Shown here in pieces: positions 32,244 to 41,278 of a DNA stretch of 64,000 nucleotides. A model generated the notes under the pieces. It did no database searches. It was given only the letters and a program-made list of their open reading frames with translations, and was not told where the DNA came from. Origin of the DNA: Lacrimispora xylanisolvens (lineage in GTDB: Bacteria > Bacillota > Clostridia > Lachnospirales > Lachnospiraceae); assembly GCF_002934545.1 (NCBI RefSeq), contig NZ_PTJA01000003.1, positions 1 to 64,000 of the forward strand, given 5' to 3'. The first letter of the stretch is position 1; each line of letters begins with the position of its first letter. Position numbers and translations under genes: made by a program.

Positions 32244-32708
32244 ATGATAAAAAAGATAGTTATTCTGGCTTTTAGTGTGTCACTTTTTTTGCTGTTAATT
32301 TGTATAAACATTTTTAATAATAGAGATGAAGCTTTTCATAGATCTGAAAGTAACGTGATACTAAATGATTTTTGTGATATCACCATGACCGTTGAATCAA
32401 TAACTGATACGAAAATTACAGTTTGCATTAATTCCTCTTCTGATGTTTCTGTAATATTTGGTGAAGATTATATTATTGAAGTGAAAGATGGACAAAAGTG
32501 GTATTCATTACCGGTCAATGACGATATTATGTTTACTTCTATGGGCTATGAACTAAAAAGGGGAAGCAGCTTCCAATGGTCTGTTGATTTTAAAATATTA
32601 TATGGAAGATTAGCTCCTGGAGAATATCGAATCATTAAAGGGTTTAGAAGTGATCCGCAACAAGACTCGGGTAAAGATTATTTTATTAGTGCAGACTTCT
32701 CATTATAA
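32244..32708 (+). CDS. Membrane-anchored or secreted Ig-like domain protein
   Basis: A 154-residue protein. Residues 1-25 form a signal or anchor segment (MIKKIVILAFSVSLFLLLICINIF); a Cys at residue 20 lies inside the hydrophobic stretch, but no clear lipobox is seen. The rest is a beta-rich domain with the pattern DGQKWYSLPVNDDIMFTS and LAPGEYRIIKGFR, resembling the bacterial Ig-like (Big_14-type) domain of small clostridial exported proteins. Function unknown. The following 480 bases hold only regulatory sequence for the glycerol operon. Confidence 0.65.
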   Translation: MIKKIVILAFSVSLFLLLICINIFNNRDEAFHRSESNVILNDFCDITMTVESITDTKITVCINSSSDVSVIFGEDYIIEVKDGQKWYSLPVNDDIMFTSMGYELKRGSSFQWSVDFKILYGRLAPGEYRIIKGFRSDPQQDSGKDYFISADFSL

Positions 32709-32935
32709 GCAATCATTTCATTGGATCCCTGCATGGAGAAATTACCCTCACAAGTCAACAATGTGAAACTAATAACAAAGGTAACGCACATTTAGTCTTA
32801 TCCTGTTGATAATCACAGAGATTTAACTGCTTTTTTGTAGGATACATTCAATCACGTGACGGTACAACCCCGTTGAAACTGGTAGAAAACAGTCAAATGG
32901 CATGTATTAATTTGCAAAAAACTAAAATTAAACTA

Positions 32936-33034
32936 TGCAATATGTATATAAAACGCATTATGTTAAATAAAAAACAATGCAATACATACAATAAAATTAA
33001 AATAATTTAAAATAAATATTGCAATATGCACAAA
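32936..33034. repeat. Three TGCAATA repeats spaced exactly 42 bases apart
   Basis: TGCAATATGTATA (32936), TGCAATACATACA (32978) and TGCAATATGCACA (33020) are 42 bases apart, four helical turns, so they lie on one face of the DNA. The third overlaps the -35 of the glycerol operon promoter. They look like operator sites; the regulator is unknown. Confidence 0.6.
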
Positions 33035-33047
33035 TGTGTGCTATATT
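33019..33047 (+). promoter_or_regulatory. Promoter of the glpP-dha-glp operon
   Basis: TTGCAA, a 17-base spacer, TATATT. An imperfect dyad (GCACAAATGTGTGC) occupies the spacer. Confidence 0.65.
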
Positions 33048-33071
33048 GTATATAAGTAAAATCCTAGAGAG

Positions 33072-33128
33072 AAGAGTGCAGATACGGCAGCAGAAATGCT
33101 GATTAGTCGTTATGCACTCTTTTTTTTG
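33072..33128 (+). promoter_or_regulatory. Leader terminator, probable GlpP antitermination site
   Basis: AAGAGTGCA pairs with TGCACTCTT over a long loop with an inner GCAGCAGAAATGCTG hairpin, followed by eight T. It lies between the promoter and glpP. GlpP is known to allow read-through of such leader terminators when glycerol-3-phosphate is present. Confidence 0.8.
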
Positions 33129-33189
33129 AAAGAAAAAATATATTCATATTTACGAAAGCTGGTCAATAGACAAGTAAGGAGTGTTGAAG

Positions 33190-33762
33190 GTGGACAACAA
33201 ATTATGGACTGTTATTGAAAACAACCCTATCATTGCTGCAGTAAAAGATATGGCTGGCTTAAAGAAATGTGCAGAATCAGATGTTAAAGTGATTTTCATA
33301 TTATTTGGAGACGTTTGCAATATCAGTGAGATCGTAGCCGAAGTGAAAAAAGAAGATAACATCATTATGGTACATATGGACTTGCTGGTTGGATTAAGCG
33401 GAAAGGAGGCTGCTGTAGATTTTATTAAAACACATACAAAAGCAGATGGAATTATAACCACCAAACAATCTTTGATCCAGCGGGCAAAAGAGATTGGACT
33501 TTATACGGTACTGCGATATTTTGTGATTGATTCCATGGCTCTGGTGAATATTGAAAAGCAGAATGTTTCCTGTGGGGTACATCCCGATGTCATTGAGATC
33601 TTGCCCGGAGTTATGCCAAAAGTAATAAAGAAGGTCTGTAAAATCAGCAAAGTGCCTGTAATTGCAGGCGGACTGATTTCAGATAAAGAAGATGTGATGT
33701 CAGCGTTAGGAAGCGGTGCGCTTTCCATATCAACCTCTGACCAGGCGGTATGGTTTATGTAG
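33190..33762 (+). CDS. glpP: Glycerol operon antiterminator GlpP
   Basis: A 190-residue RNA-binding antiterminator that responds to glycerol-3-phosphate. Family features are NPIIAAVKDM, MVHMDLLVGL, DGIITTKQSLIQRAKEIGLYTVLRYFVIDSMAL, EILPGVMPKVI, VPVIAGGLISDKEDVMSAL, and GALSISTSDQAVW. The GTG start follows AAGGAG at 8 bases; earlier in-frame GTG and TTG codons are too close. It probably acts on the terminator in its own leader, making the operon self-controlled. Confidence 0.93.
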   Translation: MDNKLWTVIENNPIIAAVKDMAGLKKCAESDVKVIFILFGDVCNISEIVAEVKKEDNIIMVHMDLLVGLSGKEAAVDFIKTHTKADGIITTKQSLIQRAKEIGLYTVLRYFVIDSMALVNIEKQNVSCGVHPDVIEILPGVMPKVIKKVCKISKVPVIAGGLISDKEDVMSALGSGALSISTSDQAVWFM

Positions 33763-33803
33763 TGAAAAAGAAACTGTTTTTAATTGTGAGGAGGTAGTTA
33801 AAG

Positions 33804-34793
33804 ATGAAAAAGTTCATGAATGACGTGGATCAGGCAGAGAACGAAATGATTTTGGGACTTGTTAAAGCATATCCAAAGGATTTACGAAAGCTTGACTGCG
33901 GAAATGTAGTAGTCCGAAGGAATAAAAAAGAAAATAAGGTTGCACTGATTAGCGGCGGCGGAAGCGGTCACGAGCCTGCCCATGCAGGATATGTAGGAAC
34001 TGGAATGCTAGATGCTGCAGTGGCAGGGGCAGTATTTACCTCCCCCACTCCTGACCAGATTTATGAAGGGATCAAAGCAATTGCAAATGATGCCGGTGTA
34101 TTAATGGTGATTAAAAATTACACCGGTGATGTAATGAATTTTGAAATGGCAGCAGAAATGGCAGAGGCCGATGGAATTCTGGTAAAACAGGTAATTGTAA
34201 ATGATGACGTAGCTGTAAAAGACAGTTTATACACCGTAGGCAGAAGAGGTGTGGCAGGCACAGTATTTGTACATAAAATAGCGGGAGCTGCAGCTGAGAG
34301 GGGAGATGACCTGGGTCAGGTTCAGGAAACAGCTAATAAAGTAATCGCTAATGTCCGTACGATGGGTGCTGCAATCCGTCCCTGTACCGTACCCGCCGCA
34401 GGTAAGCCGGGATTTGAGCTGGCAGAAGATGAGATGGAGGTTGGGATTGGAATACATGGCGAGCCCGGTACTCACCGGGAGAAAATAAAAACAGCCAATG
34501 AAATCGTGGATCTGCTCCTTGATAAGATACTTTCTGATATTGATTATGAGGGAAGCGAAGTGGCGGTTATGGTTAATGGTTCCGGCGCGACTCCTCTGAT
34601 GGAGCTTTTTATTATTAACAACCGGGTATCAGACGTCTTGAAAGAAAAGGGCATCTCTGTCTATAAGACCTACGTTGGAGAATACATGACCTCCATTGAG
34701 ATGGAAGGATTTTCTGTTTCCCTGTTGAAATTAGATGCGCAGTTAAAATCGCTGTTAGATGAAAAAGCCGATACACCCGCATGGAAAGCATGA
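33804..34793 (+). CDS. dhaK: Dihydroxyacetone kinase subunit DhaK
   Basis: The substrate-binding subunit of PTS-dependent dihydroxyacetone kinase. At 329 residues it is the usual length. GGGSGHEPAHAGYVGTGMLDAAVAGAVF contains active-site residues, and EVGIGIHGEPGTHRE holds the His that binds dihydroxyacetone covalently. Together with DhaL and DhaM it makes dihydroxyacetone phosphate, using phosphoenolpyruvate through the PTS. Ribosome site GAGGAGG. It is second in the operon. Confidence 0.96.
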   Translation: MKKFMNDVDQAENEMILGLVKAYPKDLRKLDCGNVVVRRNKKENKVALISGGGSGHEPAHAGYVGTGMLDAAVAGAVFTSPTPDQIYEGIKAIANDAGVLMVIKNYTGDVMNFEMAAEMAEADGILVKQVIVNDDVAVKDSLYTVGRRGVAGTVFVHKIAGAAAERGDDLGQVQETANKVIANVRTMGAAIRPCTVPAAGKPGFELAEDEMEVGIGIHGEPGTHREKIKTANEIVDLLLDKILSDIDYEGSEVAVMVNGSGATPLMELFIINNRVSDVLKEKGISVYKTYVGEYMTSIEMEGFSVSLLKLDAQLKSLLDEKADTPAWKA

Positions 34794-34811
34794 TGATAAT
34801 GGAGTGATGAG

Positions 34812-35432
34812 ATGAACAAAGAAAAAATAATCCTGGTAATTGATCAGATGGCAGTTACTATGGAAAAACAGAAAGAGTTTCTGACTGAGCTTGATAATGT
34901 GATTGGTGACGGGGACCACGGCATTAATATGGCAAGAGGCTTCTCTGAAGTAATCAAAAAAAGAGATTCACTGGCGAAGATGGATGCTGGTGATATGATA
35001 AAAAACCTTGGAATGATTTTGGTGTCTACGGTCGGAGGTGCCTCAGGTCCATTATATGGCACCGCTTTTATGAAAGCAGGAATGTTTTTAAAAGGGAAAG
35101 AAGAAGTTACGTTTCCCGATTTTTTAGAGGCTTTTGCGTGTGCCATTGATGGAGTAATGGCACGGGGAAAGGCTGCAGAGGGTGAAAAGACAATGCTTGA
35201 TGCCATGCTGCCTGCAAAACGTGCAATGGAACAGGAGTGGACGATTTCCGGTGATGGGAAAAAGTCAATGGAGGAAGGTCTTACTGCTGCAAGAAAAGGA
35301 ATTGAGTATACAAAGACAATTATTGCAACAAAGGGAAGAGCGGCTTATCTTGGTGAACGCAGCATCGGCCATCAGGACCCCGGCGCAACGTCATTTGTAT
35401 TCCTTTTGGAAGCAATCGCTTCCCAGATGTGA
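34812..35432 (+). CDS. dhaL: Dihydroxyacetone kinase subunit DhaL
   Basis: The ADP-carrying subunit, which shuttles phosphate from DhaM to dihydroxyacetone on DhaK. The 206-residue protein has the magnesium/ADP aspartates in NVIGDGDHGINMARG (residues 29-43), the STVGGASGPLYGTAF glycine loop, and DPGATSFVF near the C-terminus. Ribosome site TGGAGTGA. Between dhaK and dhaM with short gaps, so the three subunits are co-expressed. Confidence 0.95.
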   Translation: MNKEKIILVIDQMAVTMEKQKEFLTELDNVIGDGDHGINMARGFSEVIKKRDSLAKMDAGDMIKNLGMILVSTVGGASGPLYGTAFMKAGMFLKGKEEVTFPDFLEAFACAIDGVMARGKAAEGEKTMLDAMLPAKRAMEQEWTISGDGKKSMEEGLTAARKGIEYTKTIIATKGRAAYLGERSIGHQDPGATSFVFLLEAIASQM

Positions 35433-35445
35433 CAGGAGGGAATAT

Positions 35446-35826
35446 ATGGTCGGTTTTGTAATTGTTTCCCACAGCCGGATGTTAGCTGAAAGTGTAGCTG
35501 ATTTTACCAGGCTCATGGCGGAGCGCGTCACAGTTATTCCCGCCGGTGGGCTGGAGGACGGGAGTTTTGGCACCAGTTATCAGCTTATTTCAGAAGCCAT
35601 AGAAAAGGCAAATAGCGGAGACGGTGTTTTGGTACTTATGGATATGGGAAGTGCCGTGATGACAACAGAAATGGTGTTGGAATCCATGGAGAATCACAAA
35701 GTTAAAATGGTTGACTGCCCTCTGGTGGAAGGTGCCGTTGCTGGAACCATTGCAGCAGCAGGGGGTCAGTCTTTGGAATTGATATACCGGAATCTGACTA
35801 AATCAGGATATGTTAACAAGTTTTAA
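35446..35826 (+). CDS. dhaM: PTS-dependent dihydroxyacetone kinase phosphotransferase DhaM
   Basis: A 126-residue protein made only of the EIIA-mannose-like domain. VGFVIVSHSRMLAE holds the phosphorylated His (His9), and GDGVLVLMDMGSAVMTTEMVLE is the family's second signature. It takes phosphate from HPr and passes it to DhaL-bound ADP. The HPr and EI domains fused in E. coli DhaM are absent, as in Gram-positive forms. The ATG follows CAGGAGGG; the frame extends upstream into dhaL but without a ribosome site. Confidence 0.94.
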   Translation: MVGFVIVSHSRMLAESVADFTRLMAERVTVIPAGGLEDGSFGTSYQLISEAIEKANSGDGVLVLMDMGSAVMTTEMVLESMENHKVKMVDCPLVEGAVAGTIAAAGGQSLELIYRNLTKSGYVNKF

Positions 35827-35853
35827 AAGGTACGTAAAGTACTTATTAAATGA

Positions 35854-37371
<1,518 letters not shown>

Positions 37372-37411
37372 TATCGTTTCTATCAACCGAGATTTCAGGA
37401 GGTAAGGGAGT

Positions 37412-38122
37412 ATGTTGATTTTTATTTCAGAACTGATCGGTACCATGTTGCTGATATTACTTGGTGATGGCGTAGTAGCAAACGTTACGTTAAATAAGTC
37501 GGGGATGAAAGGGGCCGGACCGGTCCAGATTACATTTGCATGGGGTCTTGCAGTTATGCTGCCTGCCTTTATTTTCGGAGCCTCTTCTGGAGCACACTTT
37601 AATCCTGCATTAACCATCGCCCTGGCGGCAGAGGGATCTGTAAGCTGGAATGTAGTTCCAACATACATCATTGCACAATTACTTGGAGCATTTCTTGGAG
37701 CAACCCTTGTTTATGTGTTGTTTAAGGGACAGTTTGATCTTACAGAAGATGCCGCAACAAAGCTGGGCGTGTTTTCCACAGGTCCATCTGTACCCAATAC
37801 CGGACTGAATCTGTTAAGCGAAGCAGTTGGAACATTCGTGCTTGTTTTTGCAATCAAAGGTATTGGAAATGTGGCAAACTTAGCCCCAGGCGTTGACAAA
37901 CTGCTTACATTTGGTATCATTGTTTCCGTTGGTATGTCTCTTGGCGGTTTAACTGGATATGCCATTAACCCGGCCCGTGATTTAGGCCCCAGGATTGCCC
38001 ATGCTTTACTTCCCATTAAGGGAAAAGGTGATTCCAATTGGAAATATTCCTGGATACCGGTAGTTGGTCCTGTGATTGGCGCACTTGTGGCTGTGTTGTT
38101 ATTCAATGCAATTCCCTGGTAG
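37412..38122 (+). CDS. glpF: Glycerol uptake facilitator (aquaglyceroporin)
   Basis: A 236-residue, six-helix channel with two NPA half-helices: GAHFNPALTIAL (about residue 67) and GYAINPARDLGPR (about 188). The Asp after the second NPAR marks the glycerol-conducting branch and not the water-only channels. It ends the glycerol operon and supplies glycerol for GlpK. Ribosome site AGGAGG. Confidence 0.96.
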   Translation: MLIFISELIGTMLLILLGDGVVANVTLNKSGMKGAGPVQITFAWGLAVMLPAFIFGASSGAHFNPALTIALAAEGSVSWNVVPTYIIAQLLGAFLGATLVYVLFKGQFDLTEDAATKLGVFSTGPSVPNTGLNLLSEAVGTFVLVFAIKGIGNVANLAPGVDKLLTFGIIVSVGMSLGGLTGYAINPARDLGPRIAHALLPIKGKGDSNWKYSWIPVVGPVIGALVAVLLFNAIPW

Positions 38123-38131
38123 AATAAAAAA

Positions 38132-38467
38132 TTAATATACAATACCGAAGTGAAATCGTAAGCCGGGTAAACTAGCAGGTCCATGCTGATTTACCTGGCT
38201 TATCCTCATATGGGGGCATAGGCAAGCGGCTTCCTTTTTAAAGGACTTCATGGCAGCCGTAATACGCGGCTTTCCAAGGAGCTCCAGTGTCAGACCGGCC
38301 AGGGCAAATATCCTAACAGCGGTCATCCCCTTCTTCTCCGATTCAGCAACGGCCTTCTGTTTGAATACGAGCGAATAGGTAAGCTTTGTAGGGCTGACGG
38401 ATACAATGTTTGGATTTTCTCTGAGGATTTTCATTTCCTCCTCTGTGAATTTTCTGTTCGTGGACAT
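38132..38467 (-). CDS. Helix-turn-helix protein related to transposon-associated HTH proteins, probably truncated
   Basis: A 111-residue frame. Residues 1-80 (KFTEEEMKILRENPNIVSVSP, FKQKAVAESEKKGMTAVRIF, LELLGKPRITAAM) resemble the HTH proteins often found with IS3/IS150-type elements in Lachnospiraceae. The usual C-terminal continuation is missing; instead there is an odd tail (CLCPHMRISQVNQHGPASL) that is encoded across an inverted repeat at 38160-38201. The start has a strong GGAGGT site. It is probably the remains of a longer gene. No transposase is beside it. Confidence 0.5.
   Translation of the reverse strand: MSTNRKFTEEEMKILRENPNIVSVSPTKLTYSLVFKQKAVAESEKKGMTAVRIFALAGLTLELLGKPRITAAMKSFKKEAACLCPHMRISQVNQHGPASLPGLRFHFGIVY
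38160..38201. terminator. Hairpin downstream of glpF
   Basis: AAGCCGGGTAAACTAGCA pairs imperfectly with TGCTGATTTACCTGGCTT. No T run follows on the plus strand. It may end or protect the glycerol operon mRNA. Confidence 0.5.
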
Positions 38468-38912
38468 AACGTACCTCCAATAAATTTAATATATCACAGT
38501 ATTGGCGATCCTAAAACGACTTTGGGCGAACTGTCTGTGCTGACATGGGACCAACCAGAAATTTTAGGTGTGAGACATAAAAAATCGTGTCTACGGAATG
38601 GGTCTGCTCAAAAAGTTGGGCATAAAAATAATTTTTCCGTGTCCACTCTATTGGGTACATTATAAGGAATAAAATTGAAGAAACAGGGCATACGTAGGGA
38701 AAAGATACTGTCTATGCCGCGCAAGATCATGACGGCGAGGCAGGAATAAAGAGTTGTTTGCTGGTATGCACAAAATAGGGATAGAAAAGTTTGGAAAATC
38801 GGAGAAATGAGGCATAGGGCGGAAAAAGAGTTATCTTTGTCCCATTTTATCATTGATTGTTGATGATTCAGTTGATAAAATGAAAATAAAATATAGATTC
38901 AAGGGGAAAAAG
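38468..38912. other. Gene-poor stretch, possibly decayed coding DNA
   Basis: No credible gene in about 440 bases. A minus-strand frame of 81 codons (38608-38853) has no ribosome site and an improbable composition. On the plus strand one frame is open apart from a single stop near 38750, which might be an eroded gene. Confidence 0.4.
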
Positions 38913-39410
38913 ATGAAAAACCGATGTATCCATACTCAAAAGGTCATGAAGGAATACCATTATGCAGTTATGCTGGATTATTACCGGAAGCTGATAATCC
39001 CGTTTTTAATTGTGTACTTATTGATTATTATTAATTTTGTTATGAGATTTATGAAGCACGACATTGGTGTATTGACCATATTTAATGTGGCAGCCCCAGT
39101 GTTTCTGGCGGGAGTATTGATTGCGAAGCTGGAAAAAGTGATTCGATTAAATCTGCGGCGTATGCAGGTAATGTACGGGAAGTCTGATTGTGAATGCATG
39201 GTTGAGTTTAAGGATCTCATCCTGATTACCACAGAAAATAAAAATCAACGGGAGATTTCGTATCAACATATTTTAAGACAGATAGAGACTAAAAATTTGA
39301 TTATACTTATTTTAGAAGGGCGAATGTTTATTCCTCTCGATAAAAATGGTTTTATCGAAGGAGATATAGAAAGCTTCAAAAAATTTATAGATGGTAAAAT
39401 AAAAAAATAA
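38913..39410 (+). CDS. YcxB-like membrane protein
   Basis: A 165-residue protein with two adjacent membrane helices at about residues 34-80 (LIIPFLIVYLLIIINFVM and IFNVAAPVFLAGVLIA) and a C-terminal soluble domain. The domain ends with FIPLDKNGFIEGDIESFKKFI, which matches the C-terminal YcxB-like family. Function is not known. The ATG chosen follows AAGGGG; an ATG 33 bases earlier is possible but has no ribosome site. A bidirectional terminator follows. Confidence 0.75.
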   Translation: MKNRCIHTQKVMKEYHYAVMLDYYRKLIIPFLIVYLLIIINFVMRFMKHDIGVLTIFNVAAPVFLAGVLIAKLEKVIRLNLRRMQVMYGKSDCECMVEFKDLILITTENKNQREISYQHILRQIETKNLIILILEGRMFIPLDKNGFIEGDIESFKKFIDGKIKK

Positions 39411-39412
39411 AA

Positions 39413-39470
39413 GCATAACATAAAAATTGCAGATCTGATGTTTCAGACCTGCAATTTTTATGTTATTTAT
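39413..39470. terminator. Bidirectional intrinsic terminator
   Basis: ATAACATAAAAATTGCAG pairs with CTGCAATTTTTATGTTAT, a near-perfect 18-base stem, between two convergent genes. Confidence 0.9.
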
Positions 39471-39739
39471 TTTAGCAAATCCTGATATTCCGGATGCTTT
39501 TCAAACCAGGTGATAGCATAGGAGCATGTCAGAACTGCTTTTTTTCCTTCCGAGCGCAGATGATCTGCCGCCGCTTTCATCAGCTGACCTGCGATGCCCT
39601 GTCCTCTGAGAGAATCATCCACAAAGGTATGATTGATATTAACCGTGTTGTCATCTACGTCTGGAAATGTAACTTCAGCCAGCAGATTACTGTCTGAATG
39701 ATAAAGTGCAACCTTATTAGGGGTGTAGGTAAAGTTCAT
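39467..39739 (-). CDS. Small GCN5-related N-acetyltransferase (YjdJ/NATD1-like)
   Basis: A 90-residue single-domain acetyltransferase of the short NATD1 type. It shows ALYHSDSNLLAEVTFPDVDDNTVNINHTFVDDSLRGQGIAGQLMKAAADHLRSEGKKAVLTCSYAITWFEKHPEY, with RGQGIAG as the acetyl-CoA loop. The substrate is unknown. Ribosome site CAGGAGG. Its promoter (TTGAAC, 17 bases, TATAAT) is overlapped by a 23-base perfect palindrome, so it is probably under a repressor. Confidence 0.88.
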   Translation of the reverse strand: MNFTYTPNKVALYHSDSNLLAEVTFPDVDDNTVNINHTFVDDSLRGQGIAGQLMKAAADHLRSEGKKAVLTCSYAITWFEKHPEYQDLLK

Positions 39740-39761
39740 ATATAATACCTCCTGTCATGTA

Positions 39762-39798
39762 ATGAAATGATTATATCATTTCATGAAGAAAGGTTCAA
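39762..39798 (-). promoter_or_regulatory. Promoter with a 23-base palindrome over the -10
   Basis: On the minus strand TTGAAC (39793-39798), a 17-base spacer, TATAAT (39770-39775). ATGAAATGAT and ATCATTTCAT around three bases (39762-39784) form a perfect dyad that covers the -10. Confidence 0.7.
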
Positions 39799-39837
39799 GA
39801 AGTTCTCTATGTATTATGATTCATAACGAAATGAGGA

Positions 39838-39888
39838 CAAAAAAAGAGCATCGTAGAAATTGGGGAAACGATGCTCCAAAGAAGAGTT
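39838..39888 (-). ncRNA. Candidate very short RNA: promoter plus terminator hairpin
   Basis: On the minus strand TTTACA (39918-39923), a 17-base spacer and TATACT (39895-39900) are followed within 12-14 bases by a perfect GAGCATCGT/ACGATGCTC hairpin (39846-39876) and seven T. The product would be about 50 bases with no gene. It could instead be a leader remnant. Confidence 0.4.
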
Positions 39889-40138
39889 ATAGTAAGTATA
39901 ACCTAAAAACATCATTATGTAAAGCTGAAAATATGTGAGAAGTGTGGAAATTTTGTGAATAAAACGTATTATTGTGATATTGGCTTATACATAAAATAAA
40001 TTATTTTATATGATGTTTTACTGAAATATTTTAATACCTTTTCTTTACAAAACATGACATACAGCTGTCTTTTTTTCTGTGATAAGATGTTTTTATGTTC
40101 AATGAATTTTGGGCAGTCTGATACTGGAGGAATGAAGT

Positions 40139-40513
40139 ATGAATGAAAGAAAAAGAATGAATCTTTATTGGAAGTATGTGGCGGAACAAAATGCAGATGA
40201 GCTTCTGAAATTTTTTCATGAGAAAGGGGTAATCCGCTGGCATTGTACAAACGAACAGTTCACTGTTCCTGAATTTATAAAAGCCAACTGTGAATATCCG
40301 GGGAAATGGAATGGTGCAATGGAACGAATGGAGCAGAATGGTGATCAGATTATTACTGTGGCCCATATCTGGTCTTCTGAGGTATCCTTCCATGTTGTTT
40401 CATTTTTTCAAGTGGAACAAGGTAAGATTCTACAGTTGGATGAGTATTGGGGCGATGATAGTGAAATTCCTGAATGGCGCCGGAACATGAGATTAGGCAT
40501 GCCGATTCTATGA
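40139..40513 (+). CDS. SnoaL-like (NTF2-fold) protein
   Basis: A 124-residue cone-fold protein: a first helix (LYWKYVAEQNADELLKFFHEKGVIRWHCTNEQFTVPEFIKANCEYPGKW) followed by strands ending GKILQLDEYWGDDSEIPEWRR, a pattern typical of SnoaL-like polyketide-cyclase-fold proteins. The YWGDD ending is common in this group. Function unknown. Ribosome site GGAGG. It is a single gene. Confidence 0.8.
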   Translation: MNERKRMNLYWKYVAEQNADELLKFFHEKGVIRWHCTNEQFTVPEFIKANCEYPGKWNGAMERMEQNGDQIITVAHIWSSEVSFHVVSFFQVEQGKILQLDEYWGDDSEIPEWRRNMRLGMPIL

Positions 40514-40645
40514 GATGTATTTTAATCCCTACTATTTGCTAATTTAAAGACAGTGAAGGGAATCACATGGAAATGACCGCTCCGGTAACTCTTCTTGACT
40601 GCGGGAGGTGTTGGAGTTAATATACTTAAAAAGGGGGGGTTTCTT

Positions 40646-40978
40646 ATGAATGAAGACGTACAAAATTATTTGAATAAATACAGTGACGAATTAAAACAGC
40701 TCTTTATGAAACTAAGAGAGCAGATTATGGAAAGCATACCATGTGAAGCAGAGGAGCGGCTGTGGGCTAAATTACCAAGCTATTATGTGGGAGATAAGTT
40801 TGTCCGTCTTATCCCGTTTAAGGATCATATCAATGTTGAGGCTTCCGCATTATTGCCCCATAAGACCGAGCTGGAGCAATATAAAATGACGCCCAAAGGA
40901 ATGCTTAAAATCTATTTGAATCAGGAACCTGTTTCTCTGTTTCAAACAATTTTTCAGGAAACGCTTATGGAGAAATAA
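40646..40978 (+). CDS. DUF1801 / YdhG-like protein
   Basis: A 110-residue protein with the DUF1801 pattern: LREQIMESIPCEAEERLWAKLPSYYVGDKFVRLIPFKDHINVEA, then YKMTPKGMLKIYLNQEPV. Members include YdhG/Fra, described as an intracellular iron chaperone in Bacillus; the role here is not known. The ATG follows AAGGGGGGG. An upstream frame extension overlaps no gene but lacks a ribosome site. Confidence 0.8.
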   Translation: MNEDVQNYLNKYSDELKQLFMKLREQIMESIPCEAEERLWAKLPSYYVGDKFVRLIPFKDHINVEASALLPHKTELEQYKMTPKGMLKIYLNQEPVSLFQTIFQETLMEK

Positions 40979-40993
40979 TCCTGATTCTATGTA

Positions 40994-41164
40994 TTACAGT
41001 TTTTTTCTGAAAAATCCCTTTTGAAATAACATACCAAAGACAATTCCCATTGCTAATCCAATTAATAGATTATTAATTACTGAAGCACAGATCAAACCAA
41101 CGCTGATGCCCAGTACCAGGCCGTTCTGGTCAGAGTTATTTTTGTTAAAATATGAATTTGGCAT
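40994..41164 (-). CDS. 56-residue glycine-zipper-like membrane protein
   Basis: A short minus-strand frame with the ribosome site AAGGGG nine bases ahead of the ATG. The first 14 residues are polar (MPNSYFNKNNSDQNG); the rest is a long hydrophobic region with regularly spaced glycines (GLVLGISVGLICA, LLIGLAMGIVFGMLF) and a basic end (KGFFRKKL). This resembles small glycine-zipper membrane proteins common in Firmicutes. Function unknown. Nothing else lies in this 300-base gap. Confidence 0.65.
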   Translation of the reverse strand: MPNSYFNKNNSDQNGLVLGISVGLICASVINNLLIGLAMGIVFGMLFQKGFFRKKL

Positions 41165-41278
41165 TATGTATTACCCCTTACGTTTTTTTACTATATTACA
41201 TCAGTAATTACGTGAAGTACACTGGTATTTTCTGAGAGTAATACATATATAAGGGACATTTGCAAAGAGAGGGAAGAG

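Noticed and set aside
38608-38853. 81-codon minus-strand frame
   Set aside because: No ribosome site and a low-complexity hydrophobic/aromatic composition typical of an antisense reading of AT-rich DNA.
39969-40393. Two minus-strand frames of 93 and 120 codons near the SnoaL-like gene
   Set aside because: They overlap the convincing plus-strand gene and have biased composition with no ribosome sites.
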